This document shows, piece by piece, positions 38,801 through 51,800 of a stretch of DNA of 64,000 nucleotides. Position 1 is the stretch's first letter; every line of letters starts with the position of its first letter. The stretch lies in NCBI GenBank assembly GCA_964020085.1, contig OZ026604.1:25885427-25949426 (forward strand). Direction: 5' to 3'. Below the pieces are notes generated by a model that worked only from the letters and a program-made list of their open reading frames with translations, ran no database searches and was not told where the DNA came from. The translations under genes were made by a program, and so were the position numbers. Origin of the DNA: Micromussa lordhowensis. Taxonomy: Eukaryota; Cnidaria; Anthozoa; Scleractinia; Lobophylliidae.

Positions 38801-39644
38801 TAATCAGCCCGCAGATCCCCAGGCGTGGCCGGCTGGCTGACTCGTTAGCCGAGCTTGACGCGTGTCGCAACTTGGCAAACTAATGGCACCAAAGCACTCC
38901 TGGGGTGGGTCCGGGTCCACATGCAAAGTTTCGGAGCTGCGCGACATCTCGCACTATGCTAACCAGCCCGTTTGCTAATTAGCCGAACTTTGCGCGCGTC
39001 GCAACTTTGCAAACTAATACCACCAAAGCACTCCCGGGGTCGGTCCGGGTCCAAATGCGAAGTATCGGAGCTGCGCGAAATCTCCCACTATGCTAATCAG
39101 CCCGCAGATCCCCAGGCGTGGCCGGCTGGCTGACTCGTTAGCCGAGCTTGACGCATGTCGCAACTTGGCAAACTAATGGCACCAAAGCACTCCTGGGGTG
39201 GGTCCGGGTCCACATGCAAAGTTTCGGAGCTGCGCGACATCTCGCACTATGCTAACCAGCCCGTTTGCTAATTAGCCGAACTTTGCGCGCGTCGCAACTT
39301 TGCAAACTAATACCACCAAAGCACTCCAGGGGTCGGTCCGGGTCCAAATGCGAAGTATCGGAGCTGCGCGAAATCTCCCACTATGCTAATCAGCCCGCAG
39401 ATCCCCAGGCGTGGCCGGCTGGCTGACTCGTTAGCCGAGCTTGACGCGTGTCGCAACTTGGCAAACTAATGGCACCAAAGCACTCCTGGGGTGGGTCCGG
39501 GTCCACATGCAAAGTTTCGGAGCTGCGCGACATCTCGCACTATGCTAACCAGCCCGTTTGCTAATTAGCCGAACTTTGCGCGCGTCGCAACTTTGCAAAC
39601 TAATACCACCAAAGCACTCCCGGGGTCGGTCCGGGTCCAAATGC
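35837..39644 (+). repeat. HOR copy III, 13 units (3808 bp)
   Basis: Same marker order as copy I with two additions: gcgagcgtc (36358) and an extra unit carrying acatggaaag (37752) between ggtctgg (37581) and aaccttg (38127). The other markers are cctgtgg (36559), ttcagag (36882), gcatgtc (37104), caatttt (37247), gagacatc (38649), cacttccgg (38740), gcatgtc (39154) and ccagggg (39329). The length is 13 x 293 minus 1. cctgtgg is missing from copy IV and also occurs at 30995 and 12518. Confidence 0.9.
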
Positions 39645-42600
39645 CAAGTATCGGAGCTGCGCGAAATCTCCCACTATGCTAATCAGCCCGCAGATCCCCA
39701 GGCGTGGCCGGCTGGCTGACTCGTTAGCCGAGTTGACGCGTGTCGCAACTTGGCAAACTAATGGCACCAAAGCACTCCTGGGGTGGGTCCGGGTCCACAT
39801 GCAAAGTTTCGGAGCTGCGCGACATCTCGCACTATGCTAACCAGCCCGTTTGCTAATTAGCCGAACTTTGCGCGCGTCGCAACTTTGCAAACTAATACCA
39901 CCAAAGCACTCCCGGGGTCGGTCCGGGTCCAAATGCGAAGTATCGGAGCTGCGCGAAATCTCCCACTATGCTAATCAGCCCGCAGATCCCCAGGCGTGGC
40001 CGGCCTGCTGACTCGTTAGCCGAGCTTGACGCGTGTCGCAACTTGGCAAACTAATGGCACCAAAGCACTCCTGGGGTGGGTCCGGGTCCACATGCAAAGT
40101 TTCGGAGCTGCGCGACATCTCGCACTATGCTAACCAGCCCGTTTGCTAATTAGCCGAACTTTGCGAGCGTCGCAACTTTGCAAACTAATACCACCAAAGC
40201 ACTCCCGGGGTCGGTCCGGGTCCAAATGCGAAGTATCGGAGCTGCGCGAAATCTCCCACTATGCTAATCAGCCCGCAGATCCCCAGGCGTGGCCGGCTGG
40301 CTGACTCGTTAGCCGAGCTTGACGCGTGTCGCAACTTGGCAAACTAATGGCACCAAAGCACTCCTGGGGTGGGTCCGGGTCCACATGCAAAGTTTCGGAG
40401 CTGCGCGACATCTCGCACTATGCTAACCAGCCCGTTTGCTAATTAGCCGAACTTTGCGCGCGTCGCAACTTTGCAAACTAATACCACCAAAGCACTCCCG
40501 GGGTCGGTCCGGGTCCAAATGCGAAGTATCGGAGCTGCGCGAAATCTCCCACTATGCTAATCAGCCCGCAGATCCCCAGGCGTGGCCGGCTGGCTGACTC
40601 GTTAGCCGAGCTTGACGCGTGTCGCAACTTGGCAAACTAATGGCACCAAAGCACTCCTGGGGTGGGTCCGGGTCCACATGCAAAGTTTCAGAGCTGCGCG
40701 ACATCTCGCACTATGCTAACCAGCCCGTTTGCTAATTAGCCGAACTTTGCGCGCGTCGCAACTTTGCAAACTAATACCACCAAAGCACTCCCGGGGTCGG
40801 TCCGGGTCCAAATGCGAAGTATCGGAGCTGCGCGAAATCTCCCACTATGCTAATCAGCCCGCAGATCCCCAGGCGTGGCCGGCTGGCTGACTCGTTAGCC
40901 GAGCTTGACGCATGTCGCAACTTGGCAAACTAATGGCACCAAAGCACTCCTGGGGTGGGTCCGGGTCCACATGCAAAGTTTCGGAGCTGCGCGACATCTC
41001 GCACTATGCTAACCAGCCCGTTTGCTAATTAGCCGAACTTTGCGCGCGTCGCAATTTTGCAAACTAATACCACCAAAGCACTCCCGGGGTCGGTCCGGGT
41101 CCAAATGCGAAGTATCGGAGCTGCGCGAAATCTCCCACTATGCTAATCAGCCCGCAGATCCCCAGGCGTGGCCGGCTGGCTGACTCGTTAGCCGAGCTTG
41201 ACGCGTGTCGCAACTTGGCAAACTAATGGCACCAAAGCACTCCTGGGGTGGGTCCGGGTCCACATGCAAAGTTTCGGAGCTGCGCGACATCTCGCACTAT
41301 GCTAACCAGCCCGTTTGCTAATTAGCCGAACTTTGCGCGCGTCGCAACTTTGCAAACTAATACCACCAAAGCACTCCCGGGGTCGGTCTGGGTCCAAATG
41401 CGAAGTATCGGAGCTGCGCGAAATCTCCCACTATGCTAATCAGCCCGCAGATCCCCAGGCGTGGCCGGCTGGCTGACTCGTTAGCCGAGCTTGACGCGTG
41501 TCGCAACTTGGCAAACTAATGGCACCAAAGCACTCCTGGGGTGGGTCCGGGTCCACATGGAAAGTTTCGGAGCTGCGCGACATCTCGCACTATGCTAACC
41601 AGCCCGTTTGCTAATTAGCCGAACTTTGCGCGCGTCGCAACTTTGCAAACTAATACCACCAAAGCACTCCCGGGGTCGGTCCGGGTCCAAATGCGAAGTA
41701 TCGGAGCTGCGCGAAATCTCCCACTATGCTAATCAGCCCGCAGATCCCCAGGCGTGGCCGGCTGGCTGACTCGTTAGCCGAGCTTGACGCGTGTCGCAAC
41801 TTGGCAAACTAATGGCACCAAAGCACTCCTGGGGTGGGTCCGGGTCCACATGCAAAGTTTCGGAGCTGCGCGACATCTCGCACTATGCTAACCAGCCCGT
41901 TTGCTAATTAGCCGAACTTTGCGCGCGTCGCAACCTTGCAAACTAATACCACCAAAGCACTCCCGGGGTCGGTCCGGGTCCAAATGCGAAGTATCGGAGC
42001 TGCGCGAAATCTCCCACTATGCTAATCAGCCCGCAGATCCCCAGGCGTGGCCGGCTGGCTGACTCGTTAGCCGAGCTTGACGCGTGTCGCAACTTGGCAA
42101 ACTAATGGCACCAAAGCACTCCTGGGGTGGGTCCGGGTCCACATGCAAAGTTTCGGAGCTGCGCGACATCTCGCACTATGCTAACCAGCCCGTTTGCTAA
42201 TTAGCCGAACTTTGCGCGCGTCGCAACTTTGCAAACTAATACCACCAAAGCACTCCCGGGGTCGGTCCGGGTCCAAATGCGAAGTATCGGAGCTGCGCGA
42301 AATCTCCCACTATGCTAATCAGCCCGCAGATCCCCAGGCGTGGCCGGCTGGCTGACTCGTTAGCCGAGCTTGACGCGTGTCGCAACTTGGCAAACTAATG
42401 GCACCAAAGCACTCCTGGGGTGGGTCCGGGTCCACATGCAAAGTTTCGGAGCTGCGAGACATCTCGCACTATGCTAACCAGCCCGTTTGCTAATTAGCCG
42501 AACTTTGCGCGCGTCGCAACTTTGCAAACTAATACCACCAAAGCACTTCCGGGGTCGGTCCGCGTCCAAATGCGAAGTATCGGAGCTGCGCGAAATCTCC

Positions 42601-43428
42601 CACTATGCTAATCAGCCCGCAGATCCCCAGGCGTGGCCGGCTGGCTGACTCGTTAGCCGAGCTTGACGCGTGTCGCAACTTGGCAAACTAATGGCACCAA
42701 AGCACTCCTGGGGTGGGTCCGGGTCCACATGCAAAGTTTCGGAGCTGCGCGACATCTCGCACTATGCTAACCAGCCCGTTTGCTAATTAGCCGAACTTTG
42801 CGCGCGTCGCAACTTTGCAAACTAATACCACCAAAGCACTCCCGGGGTCGGTCCGGGTCCAAATGCGAAGTATCGGAGCTGCGCGAAATCTCCCACTATG
42901 CTAATCAGCCCGCAGATCCCCAGGCGTGGCCGGCTGGCTGACTCGTTAGCCGAGCTTGACGCGTGTCGCAACTTGGCAAACTAATGGCACCAAAGCACTC
43001 CTGGGGTGGGTCCGGGTCCACATGCAAAGTTTCGGAGCTGCGCGACATCTCGCACTATGCTAACCAGCCCGTTTGCTAATTAGCCGAACTTTGCGCGCGT
43101 CGCAACTTTGCAAACTAATACCACCAAAGCACTCCCGGGGTCGGTCCGGGTCCAAATGCGAAGTATCGGAGCTGCGCGAAATCTCCCACTATGCTAATCA
43201 GCCCGCAGATCCCCAGGCGTGGCCGGCTGGCTCACTCGTTAGCCGAGCTTGACGCGTGTCGCAACTTGGCAAACTAATGGCACCAAAGCACTCCTGGGGT
43301 GGGTCCGGGTCCACATGCAAAGTTTCGGAGCTGCGCGACATCTCGCACTATGCTAACCAGCCCGTTTGCTAATTAGCCGAACTTTGCGCGCGTCGCAACT
43401 TTGCAAACTAATACCACCAAAGCACTCC
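39645..43428 (+). repeat. HOR copy IV, beginning as a 13-unit copy
   Basis: The anchor at 39645 with its 1-bp deletion, ggcctgc (40004), gcgagcgtc (40166), ttcagag (40690), gcatgtc (40912), caatttt (41055), ggtctgg (41389), acatggaaag (41560), aaccttg (41935), gagacatc (42457) and cacttccgg (42548) are all exactly 3808 bp after their copy III counterparts. The second gcatgtc expected near 42962 is absent, a new marker ggctcactc appears at 43233, and the anchor does not return, so the copy switches register here. Confidence 0.88.
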
Positions 43429-46400
43429 AGGGGTCGGTCCGGGTCCAAATGCGAAGTATCGGAGCTGCGCGAAATCTCCCACTATGCTAATCAGCCCGCA
43501 GATCCCCAGGCGTGGCCGGCTGGCTGACTCGTTAGCCGAGCTTGACGCGTGTCGCAACTTGGCAAACTAATGGCACCAAAGCACTCCTGGGGTGGGTCCG
43601 GGTTTACATGCAAAGTTTCGGAGCTGCGCGACATCTCGCACTATGCTAACCAGCCCGTTTGCTAATTAGCCGAACTTTGCGCGCGTCGCAACTTTGCAAA
43701 CTAATACCACCAAAGCACTCCAGGGGTCGGTCCGGGTCCAAATGCGAAGTATCGGAGCTGCGCGAAATCTCCCACTATGCTAATCAGCCCGCAGATCCCC
43801 AGGCGTGGCCGGCTGGCTGACTCGTTAGCCGAGCTTGACGCGTGTCGCAACTTGGCAAACTAATGGCACCAAAGCACTCCTGGGGTGGGTCCGGGTCCAC
43901 ATGCAAAGTTTCGGAGCTGCGCGACATCTCGCACTATGCTAACCAGCCCGTTTGCTAATTAGCCGAACTTTGCGCGCGTCGCAACTTTGCAAACTAATAC
44001 CACCAAAGCACTCCCGGGGTCGGTCTGGGTCCAAATGCGAAGTATCGGAGCTGCGCGAAATCTCCCACTATGCTAATCAGCCCGCAGATCTCCAGGCGTG
44101 GCCGGCTGGCTGACTCGTTAGCCGAGCTTGACGCGTGTCGCAACTTGGCAAACTAATGGCACCAAAGCACTCCTGGGGTGGGTCCGGGTCCACATGGAAA
44201 GTTTCGGAGCTGCGCGACATCTCGCACTATGCTAACCAGCCCGTTTGCTAATTAGCCGAACTTTGCGCGCGTCGCAACTTTGCAAACTAATACCACCAAA
44301 GCACTCCCGGGGTCGGTCCGGGTCCAAATGCGAAGTATCGGAGCTGCGCGAAATCTCCCACTATGCTAATCAGCCCGCAGATCCCCAGGCGTGGCCGGCT
44401 GGCTGACTCGTTAGCCGAGCTTGACGCGTGTCGCAACTTGGCAAACTAATGGCACCAAAGCACTCCTGGGGTGGGTCCGGGTCCACATGCAAAGTTTCGG
44501 AGCTGCGCGACATCTCGCACTATGCTAACCAGCCCGTTTGCTAATTAGCCGAACTTTGCGCGCGTCGCAACCTTGCAAACTAATACCACCAAAGCACTCC
44601 CGGGGTCGGTCCGGGTCCAAATGCGAAGTATCGGAGCTGCGCGAAATCTCCCACTATGCTAATCAGCCCGCAGATCCCCAGGCGTGGCCGGCTGGCTGAC
44701 TCGTTAGCCGAGCTTGACGCGTGTCGCAACTTGGCAAACTAATGGCACCAAAGCACTCCTGGGGTGGGTCCGGGTCCACATGCAAAGTTTCGGAGCTGCG
44801 CGACATCTCGCACTATGCTAACCAGCCCGTTTGCTAATTAGCCGAACTTTGCGCGCGTCGCAACTTTGCAAACTAATACCACCAAAGCACTCCCGGGGTC
44901 GGTCCGGGTCCAAATGCGAAGTATCGGAGCTGCGCGAAATCTCCCACTATGCTAATCAGCCCGCAGATCCCCAGGCGTGGCCGGCTGGCTGACTCGTTAG
45001 CCGAGCTTGACGCGTGTCGCAACTTGGCAAACTAATGGCACCAAAGCACTCCTGGGGTGGGTCCGGGTCCACATGCAAAGTTTCGGAGCTGCGAGACATC
45101 TCGCACTATGCTAACCAGCCCGTTTGCTAATTAGCCGAACTTTGCGCGCGTCGCAACTTTGCAAACTAATACCACCAAAGCACTTCCGGGGTCGGTCCGC
45201 GTCCAAATGCGAAGTATCGGAGCTGCGCGAAATCTCCCACTATGCTAATCAGCCCGCAGATCCCCAGGCGTGGCCGGCTGGCTGACTCGTTAGCCGAGCT
45301 TGACGCGTGTCGCAACTTGGCAAACTAATGGCACCAAAGCACTCCTGGGGTGGGTCCGGGTCCACATGCAAAGTTTCGGAGCTGCGCGACATCTCGCACT
45401 ATGCTAACCAGCCCGTTTGCTAATTAGCCGAACTTTGCGCGCGTCGCAACTTTGCAAACTAATACCACCAAAGCACTCCCGGGGTCGGTCCGGGTCCAAA
45501 TGCGAAGTATCGGAGCTGCGCGAAATCTCCCACTATGCTAATCAGCCCGCAGATCCCCAGGCGTGGCCGGCTGGCTGACTCGTTAGCCGAGCTTGACGCG
45601 TGTCGCAACTTGGCAAACTAATGGCACCAAAGCACTCCTGGGGTGGGTCCGGGTCCACATGCAAAGTTTCGGAGCTGCGCGACATCTCGCACTATGCTAA
45701 CCAGCCCGTTTGCTAATTAGCCGAACTTTGCGCGCGTCGCAACTTTGCAAACTAATACCACCAAAGCACTCCCGGGGTCGGTCCGGGTCCAAATGCGAAG
45801 TATCGGAGCTGCGCGAAATCTCCCACTATGCTAATCAGCCCGCAGATCCCCAGGCGTGGCCGGCTGGCTCACTCGTTAGCCGAGCTTGACGCGTGTCGCA
45901 ACTTGGCAAACTAATGGCACCAAAGCACTCCTGGGGTGGGTCCGGGTCCACATGCAAAGTTTCGGAGCTGCGCGACATCTCGCACTATGCTAACCAGCCC
46001 GTTTGCTAATTAGCCGAACTTTGCGCGCGTCGCAACTTTGCAAACTAATACCACCAAAGCACTCCAGGGGTCGGTCCGGGTCCAAATGCGAAGTATCGGA
46101 GCTGCGCGAAATCTCCCACTATGCTAATCAGCCCGCAGATCCCCAGGCGTGGCCGGCTGGCTGACTCGTTAGCCGAGCTTGACGCGTGTCGCAACTTGGC
46201 AAACTAATGGCACCAAAGCACTCCTGGGGTGGGTCCGGGTCCACATGCAAAGTTTCGGAGCTGCGCGACATCTCGCACTATGCTAACCAGCCCGTTTGCT
46301 AATTAGCCGAACTTTGCGCGCGTCGCAACTTTGCAAACTAATACCACCAAAGCACTCCAGGGGTCGGTCCGGGTCCAAATGCGAAGTATCGGAGCTGCGC

Positions 46401-47070
46401 GAAATCTCCCACTATGCTAATCAGCCCGCAGATCCCCAGGCGTGGCCGGCTGGCTGACTCGTTAGCCGAGCTTGACGCGTGTCGCAACTTGGCAAACTAA
46501 TGGCACCAAAGCACTCCTGGGGTGGGTCCGGGTCCACATGCAAAGTTTCGGAGCTGCGCGACATCTCGCACTATGCTAACCAGCCCGTTTGCTAATTAGC
46601 CGAACTTTGCGCGCGTCGCAACTTTGCAAACTAATACCACCAAAGCACTCCCGGGGTCGGTCCGGGTCCAAATGCGAAGTATCGGAGCTGCGCGAAATCT
46701 CCCACTATGCTAATCAGCCCGCAGATCCCCAGGCGTGGCCGGCTGGCTCACTCGTTAGCCGAGCTTGACGCGTGTCGCAACTTGGCAAACTAATGGCACC
46801 AAAGCACTCCTGGGGTGGGTCCGGGTCCACATGCAAAGTTTCGGAGCTGCGCGACATCTCGCACTATGCTAACCAGCCCGTTTGCTAATTAGCCGAACTT
46901 TGCGCGCGTCGCAACTTTGCAAACTAATACCACCAAAGCACTCCCGGGGTCGGTCCGGGTCCAAATGCGAAGTATCGGAGCTGCGCGAAATCTCCCACTA
47001 TGCTAATCAGCCCGCAGATCCCCAGGCGTGGCCGGCTGGCTGACTCGTTAGCCGAGCTTGACGCGTGTCG
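43429..47070 (+). repeat. 9-unit HOR step (2637 bp) ending at the gap
   Basis: From 41389 onward markers recur after 9 units: ggtctgg 41389 to 44026, acatggaaag 41560 to 44197, aaccttg 41935 to 44572, gagacatc 42457 to 45094, cacttccgg 42548 to 45185, ggctcactc 43233 to 45870, and ccagggg 43429 and 43722 to 46066 and 46359, all shifted by exactly 2637 bp. ggctcactc then recurs after 3 units at 46749. A third 9-unit copy is not seen: ggtctgg is absent at the expected 46663. The array is cut by the N run. Confidence 0.88.
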
Positions 47071-47270
47071 NNNNNNNNNNNNNNNNNNNNNNNNNNNNNN
47101 NNNNNNNNNNNNNNNNNNNNNNNNNNNNNNNNNNNNNNNNNNNNNNNNNNNNNNNNNNNNNNNNNNNNNNNNNNNNNNNNNNNNNNNNNNNNNNNNNNNN
47201 NNNNNNNNNNNNNNNNNNNNNNNNNNNNNNNNNNNNNNNNNNNNNNNNNNNNNNNNNNNNNNNNNNNNNN
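47071..47270. other. Assembly gap, 200 N
   Basis: A run of exactly 200 N interrupts the satellite. Left of it the unit stops at phase 179 and right of it the unit resumes at phase 150, so 200 bp cannot be the true distance: an in-phase join needs 263 bp modulo 293, or a 30-bp overlap. The round number and wrong phase indicate a fixed-length scaffolding placeholder. The missing sequence is probably more of the same array and may be large. Translations crossing this run have no meaning. Confidence 0.97.
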
Positions 47271-48800
47271 TGACTCGTTAGCTGAGCTTGACGCGTGTCG
47301 CAACTTGGCAAACTAATGGCACCAAAGCACTCCTGGGGTGGGTCCGGGTCCACATGCAAAGTTTCGGAGCTGCGCGACATCTCGCACTATGCTAACCAGC
47401 CCGTTTGCTAATTAGCCGAACTTTGCGCGCGTCGCAACTTTGCAAACTAATACCACCAAAGCACTCCCGGGGTCGGTCCGGGTCCAAATGCGAAGTATCG
47501 GAGCTGCGCGAAATCTCCCACTATGCTAATCAGCCCGCAGATCCCCAGGCGTGGCCGGCTGGCTGACTCGTTAGCTGAGCTTGACGCGTGTCGCAACTTG
47601 GCAAACTAATGGCACCAAAGCACTCCTGGGGTGGGTCCGGGTCCACATGCAAAGTTTCGGAGCTGCGCGACATCTCGCACTATGCTAACCAGCCCGTTTG
47701 CTAATTAGCCGAACTTTGCGCGCGTCGCAACTTTGCAAACTAATACCACCAAAGCACTCCCGGGGTCGGTCCGGGTCCAAATGCGAAGTATCGGAGCTGC
47801 GCGAAATCTCCCACTATGCTAATCAGCCCGCAGATCCCCAGGCGTGGCCGGCTGGCTGACTCGTTAGCCGAGCTTGACGCGTGTCGCAACTTGGCAAACT
47901 AATGGCACCAAAGCACTCCTGGGGTGGGTCCGGGTCCACATGCAAAGTTTCGGAGCTGCGCGACATCTCGCACTATGCTAACCAGCCCGTTTGCTAATTA
48001 GCCGAACTTTGCGCGCGTCGCAACTTTGCAAACTAATACCACCAAAGCACTCCCAGGGTCGGTCCGGGTCCAAATGCGAAGTATCGGAGCTGCGCGAAAT
48101 CTCCCACTATGCTAATCAGCCCGCAGATCCCCAGGCGTGGCCGGCTGGCTGACTCGTTAGCCGAGCTTGACGCGTGTCGCAACTTGGCAAACTAATGGCA
48201 CCAAAGCACTCCTGGGGTGGGTCCGGGTCCACATGCAAAGTTTCGGAGCTGCGCGACATCTCGCACTATGCTAACCAGCCCGTTTGCTAATTAGCCGAAC
48301 TTTGCGCGCGTCGCAACTTTGCAAACTAATACCACCAAAGCACTCCCGGGGTCGGTCCGGGTCCAAATGCGAAGTATCGGAGCTGCGCGAAATCTCCCAC
48401 TATGCTAATCAGCCCGCAGATCCCCAGGCGTGGCCGGCTGGCTGACTCGTTAGCCGAGCTTGACGCGTGTCGCAACTTGGCAAACTAATGGCACCAAAGC
48501 ACTCCTGGGGTGGGTCCGGGTCCACATGCAAAGTTTCGGAGCTGCGCGACATCTCGCACTATGCTAACCAGCCCGTTTGCTAATTAGCCGAACTTTGCGC
48601 GCGTCGCAACTTTGCAAACTAATACCACCAAAGCACTCCCGGGGTCGGTCCGGGTCCAAATGCGAAGTATCGGAGCTGCGCGAAATCTCCCACTATGCTA
48701 ATCAGCCCGCAGATCCCCAGGCGTGGCCGGCTGGCTGACTCGTTAGCCGAGCTTGACGCGTGTCGCAACTTGGCAAACTAATGGCACCAAAGCACTCCTT
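47271..48800 (+). repeat. Post-gap units with few variants
   Basis: The first two units after the gap both carry gccgag changed to gctgag, at 47282 and 47575, exactly one unit apart. The next changes are cccgggg to cccaggg near 48055 and cctgggg to ccttggg at 48800. None of the HOR markers from 31-47 kb occurs here, so the sequences flanking the gap are not adjacent copies of the same HOR. Confidence 0.85.
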
Positions 48801-51800
48801 GGGTGGGTCCGGGTCCACATGCAAAGTTTCGGAGCTGCGCGACATCTCGCACTATGCTAACCAGCCCGTTTGCTAATTAGCCGAACTTTGCGCGCGTCGC
48901 AACTTTGCAAACTAATACCACCAAAGCACTCCCGGGGTCGGTCCGGGTCCAAATGCGAAGTATCGGAGCTGCGCGAAATCTCCCACTATGCTAATCAGCC
49001 CGCAGATCCCCAGGCGTGGCCGGCTGGCTGACTCGTTAGCCGAGCTTGACGCGTGTCGCAACTTGGCAAACTAATGGCACCAAAGCACTCCTGGGGTGGG
49101 TCCGGGTCCACATGCAAAGTTTCGGAGCTGCGCGACATCTCGCACTATGCTAACCAGCCCGTTTGCTAATTAGCCGAACTTTGCGCGCGTCGCAACTTTG
49201 CAAACTAATACCACCAAAGCACTCCCGGGGTCGGTCCGGGTCCAAATGCGAAGTATCGGAGCTGCGCGAAATCTCCCACTATGCTAATCAGCCCGCAGAT
49301 CCCCAGGCGTGGCCGGCTGGCTGACTCGTTAGCCGAGCTTGACGCGTGTCGCAACTTGGCAAACTAATGGCACCAAAGCACTCCTGGGGTGGGTCCGGGT
49401 CCACATGCAAAGTTTCGGAGCTGCGCGACATCTCGCACTATGCTAACCAGCCCGTTTGCTAATTAGCCGAACTTTGCGCGCGTCGCAACTTTGCAAACTA
49501 ATACCACCAAAGCACTCCCGGGGTCGGTCCGGGTCCAAATGCGAAGTATCGGAGCTGCGCGAAATCTCCCACTATGCTAATCAGCCCGCAGATCCCCAGG
49601 CGTGGCCGGCTGGCTGACTCGTTAGCCGAGCTTGACGCGTGTCGCAACTTGGCAAACTAATGGCACCAAAGCACTCCTGGGGTGGGTCCGGGTCCACATG
49701 CAAAGTTTCGGAGCTGCGCGACATCTCGCACTATGCTAACCAGCCCGTTTGCTAATTAGCCGAACTTTGCGCGCGTCGCAACTTTGCAAACTAATACCAC
49801 CAAAGCACTCCCGGGGTCGGTCCGGGTCCAAATGCGAAGTATCGGAGCTGCGCGAAATCTCCCACTATGCTAATCAGCCCGCAGATCCCCAGGCGTGGCC
49901 GGCTGGCTGACTCGTTAGCCGAGCTTGACGCGTGTCGCAACTTGGCAAACTAATGGCACCAAAGCACTCCTGGGGTGGGTCCGGGTCCACATGCAAAGTT
50001 TCGGAGCTGCGCGACATCTCGCACTATGCTAACCAGCCCGTTTGCTAATTAGCCGAACTTTGCGCGCGTCGCAACTTTGCAAACTAATACCACCAAAGCA
50101 CTCCCGGGGTCGGTCCGGGTCCAAATGCGAAGTATCGGAGCTGCGCGAAATCTCCCACTATGCTAATCAGCCCGCAGATCCCCAGGCGTGGCCGGCTGGC
50201 TGACTCGTTAGCCGAGCTTGACGCGTGTCGCAACTTGGCAAACTAATGGCACCAAAGCACTCCTGGGGTGGGTCCGGGTCCACATGCAAAGTTTCGGAGC
50301 TGCGCGACATCTCGCACTATGCTAACCAGCCCGTTTGCTAATTAGCCGAACTTTGCGCGCGTCGCAACTTTGCAAACTAATACCACCAAAGCACTCCCGG
50401 GGTCGGTCCGGGTCCAAATGCGAAGTATCGGAGCTGCGCGAAATCTCCCACTATGCTAATCAGCCCGCAGATCCCCAGGCGTGGCCGGCTGGCTGACTCG
50501 TTAGCCGAGCTTGACGCGTGTCGCAACTTGGCAAACTAATGGCACCAAAGCACTCCTGGGGTGGGTCCGGGTCCACATGCAAAGTTTCGGAGCTGCGCGA
50601 CATCTCGCACTATGCTAACCAGCCCGTTTGCTAATTAGCCGAACTTTGCGCGCGTCGCAACTTTGCAAACTAATACCACCAAAGCACTCCCGGGGTCGGT
50701 CCGGGTCCAAATGCGAAGTATCGGAGCTGCGCGAAATCTCCCACTATGCTAATCAGCCCGCAGATCCCCAGGCGTGGCCGGCTGGCTGACTCGTTAGCCG
50801 AGCTTGACGCGTGTCGCAACTTGGCAAACTAATGGCACCAAAGCACTCCTGGGGTGGGTCCGGGTCCACATGCAAAGTTTCGGAGCTGCGCGACATCTCG
50901 CACTATGCTAACCAGCCCGTTTGCTAATTAGCCGAACTTTGCGCGCGTCGCAACTTTGCAAACTAATACCACCAAAGCACTCCCGGGGTCGGTCCGGGTC
51001 CAAATGCGAAGTATCGGAGCTGCGCGAAATCTCCCACTATGCTAATCAGCCCGCAGATCCCCAGGCGTGGCCGGCTGGCTGACTCGTTAGCCGAGCTTGA
51101 CGCGTGTCGCAACTTGGCAAACTAATGGCACCAAAGCACTCCTGGGGTGGGTCCGGGTCCACATGCAAAGTTTCGGAGCTGCGCGACATCTCGCACTATG
51201 CTAACCAGCCCGTTTGCTAATTAGCCGAACTTTGCGCGCGTCGCAACTTTGCAAACTAATACCACCAAAGCACTCCCGGGGTCGGTCCGGGTCCAAATGC
51301 GAAGTATCGGAGCTGCGCGAAATCTCCCACTATGCTAATCAGCCCGCAGATCCCCAGGCGTGGCCGGCTGGCTGACTCGTTAGCCGAGCTTGACGCGTGT
51401 CGCAACTTGGCAAACTAATGGCACCAAAGCACTCCTGGGGTGGGTCCGGGTCCACATGCAAAGTTTCGGAGCTGCGCGACATCTCGCACTATGCTAACCA
51501 GCCCGTTTGCTAATTAGCCGAACTTTGCGCGCGTCGCAACTTTGCAAACTAATACCACCAAAGCACTCCCGGGGTCGGTCCGGGTCCAAATGCGAAGTAT
51601 CGGAGCTGCGCGAAATCTCCCACTATGCTAATCAGCCCGCAGATCCCCAGGCGTGGCCGGCTGGCTGACTCGTTAGCCGAGCTTGACGCGTGTCGCAACT
51701 TGGCAAACTAATGGCACCAAAGCACTCCTGGGGTGGGTCCGGGTCCACATGCAAAGTTTCGGAGCTGCGCGACATCTCGCACTATGCTAACCAGCCCGTT

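Larger units (their letters stand above)
1..47070 (+). repeat. 293-bp dimeric satellite array, left segment (160 complete units plus a partial)
   Basis: Every base belongs to a head-to-tail tandem repeat with a 293-bp period. Unit starts (gccgaactttg) fall at 1, 294, 587 and so on, with no inverted copies. The last start before the gap is 46892. The distance 1-46892 equals 160 x 293 plus 11, and the indels seen (-1, -2, -17, +36, -1, then four -1) sum to exactly +11, so no other sequence is inserted. Units look about 97-100% identical by eye. All six frames are broken by stops in each unit, and because 293 is not a multiple of 3 the frame rotates, so I see no coding capacity. Satellites of this kind form centromeric, pericentromeric or subtelomeric heterochromatin; which applies here cannot be told from the sequence. 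I do not recognise the family. Confidence 0.97.

Noticed and set aside
31399..39800. Four identical 66-codon minus-strand open frames (31399, 34914, 35792, 39600), which might suggest a small gene family
   Set aside because: They are copies of the HOR anchor unit with the same 1-bp deletion. Their identity reflects satellite amplification, not selection on a protein.
47000..47380. Five open frames crossing the gap
   Set aside because: Most of each frame is N. They are artefacts of translating an assembly gap.
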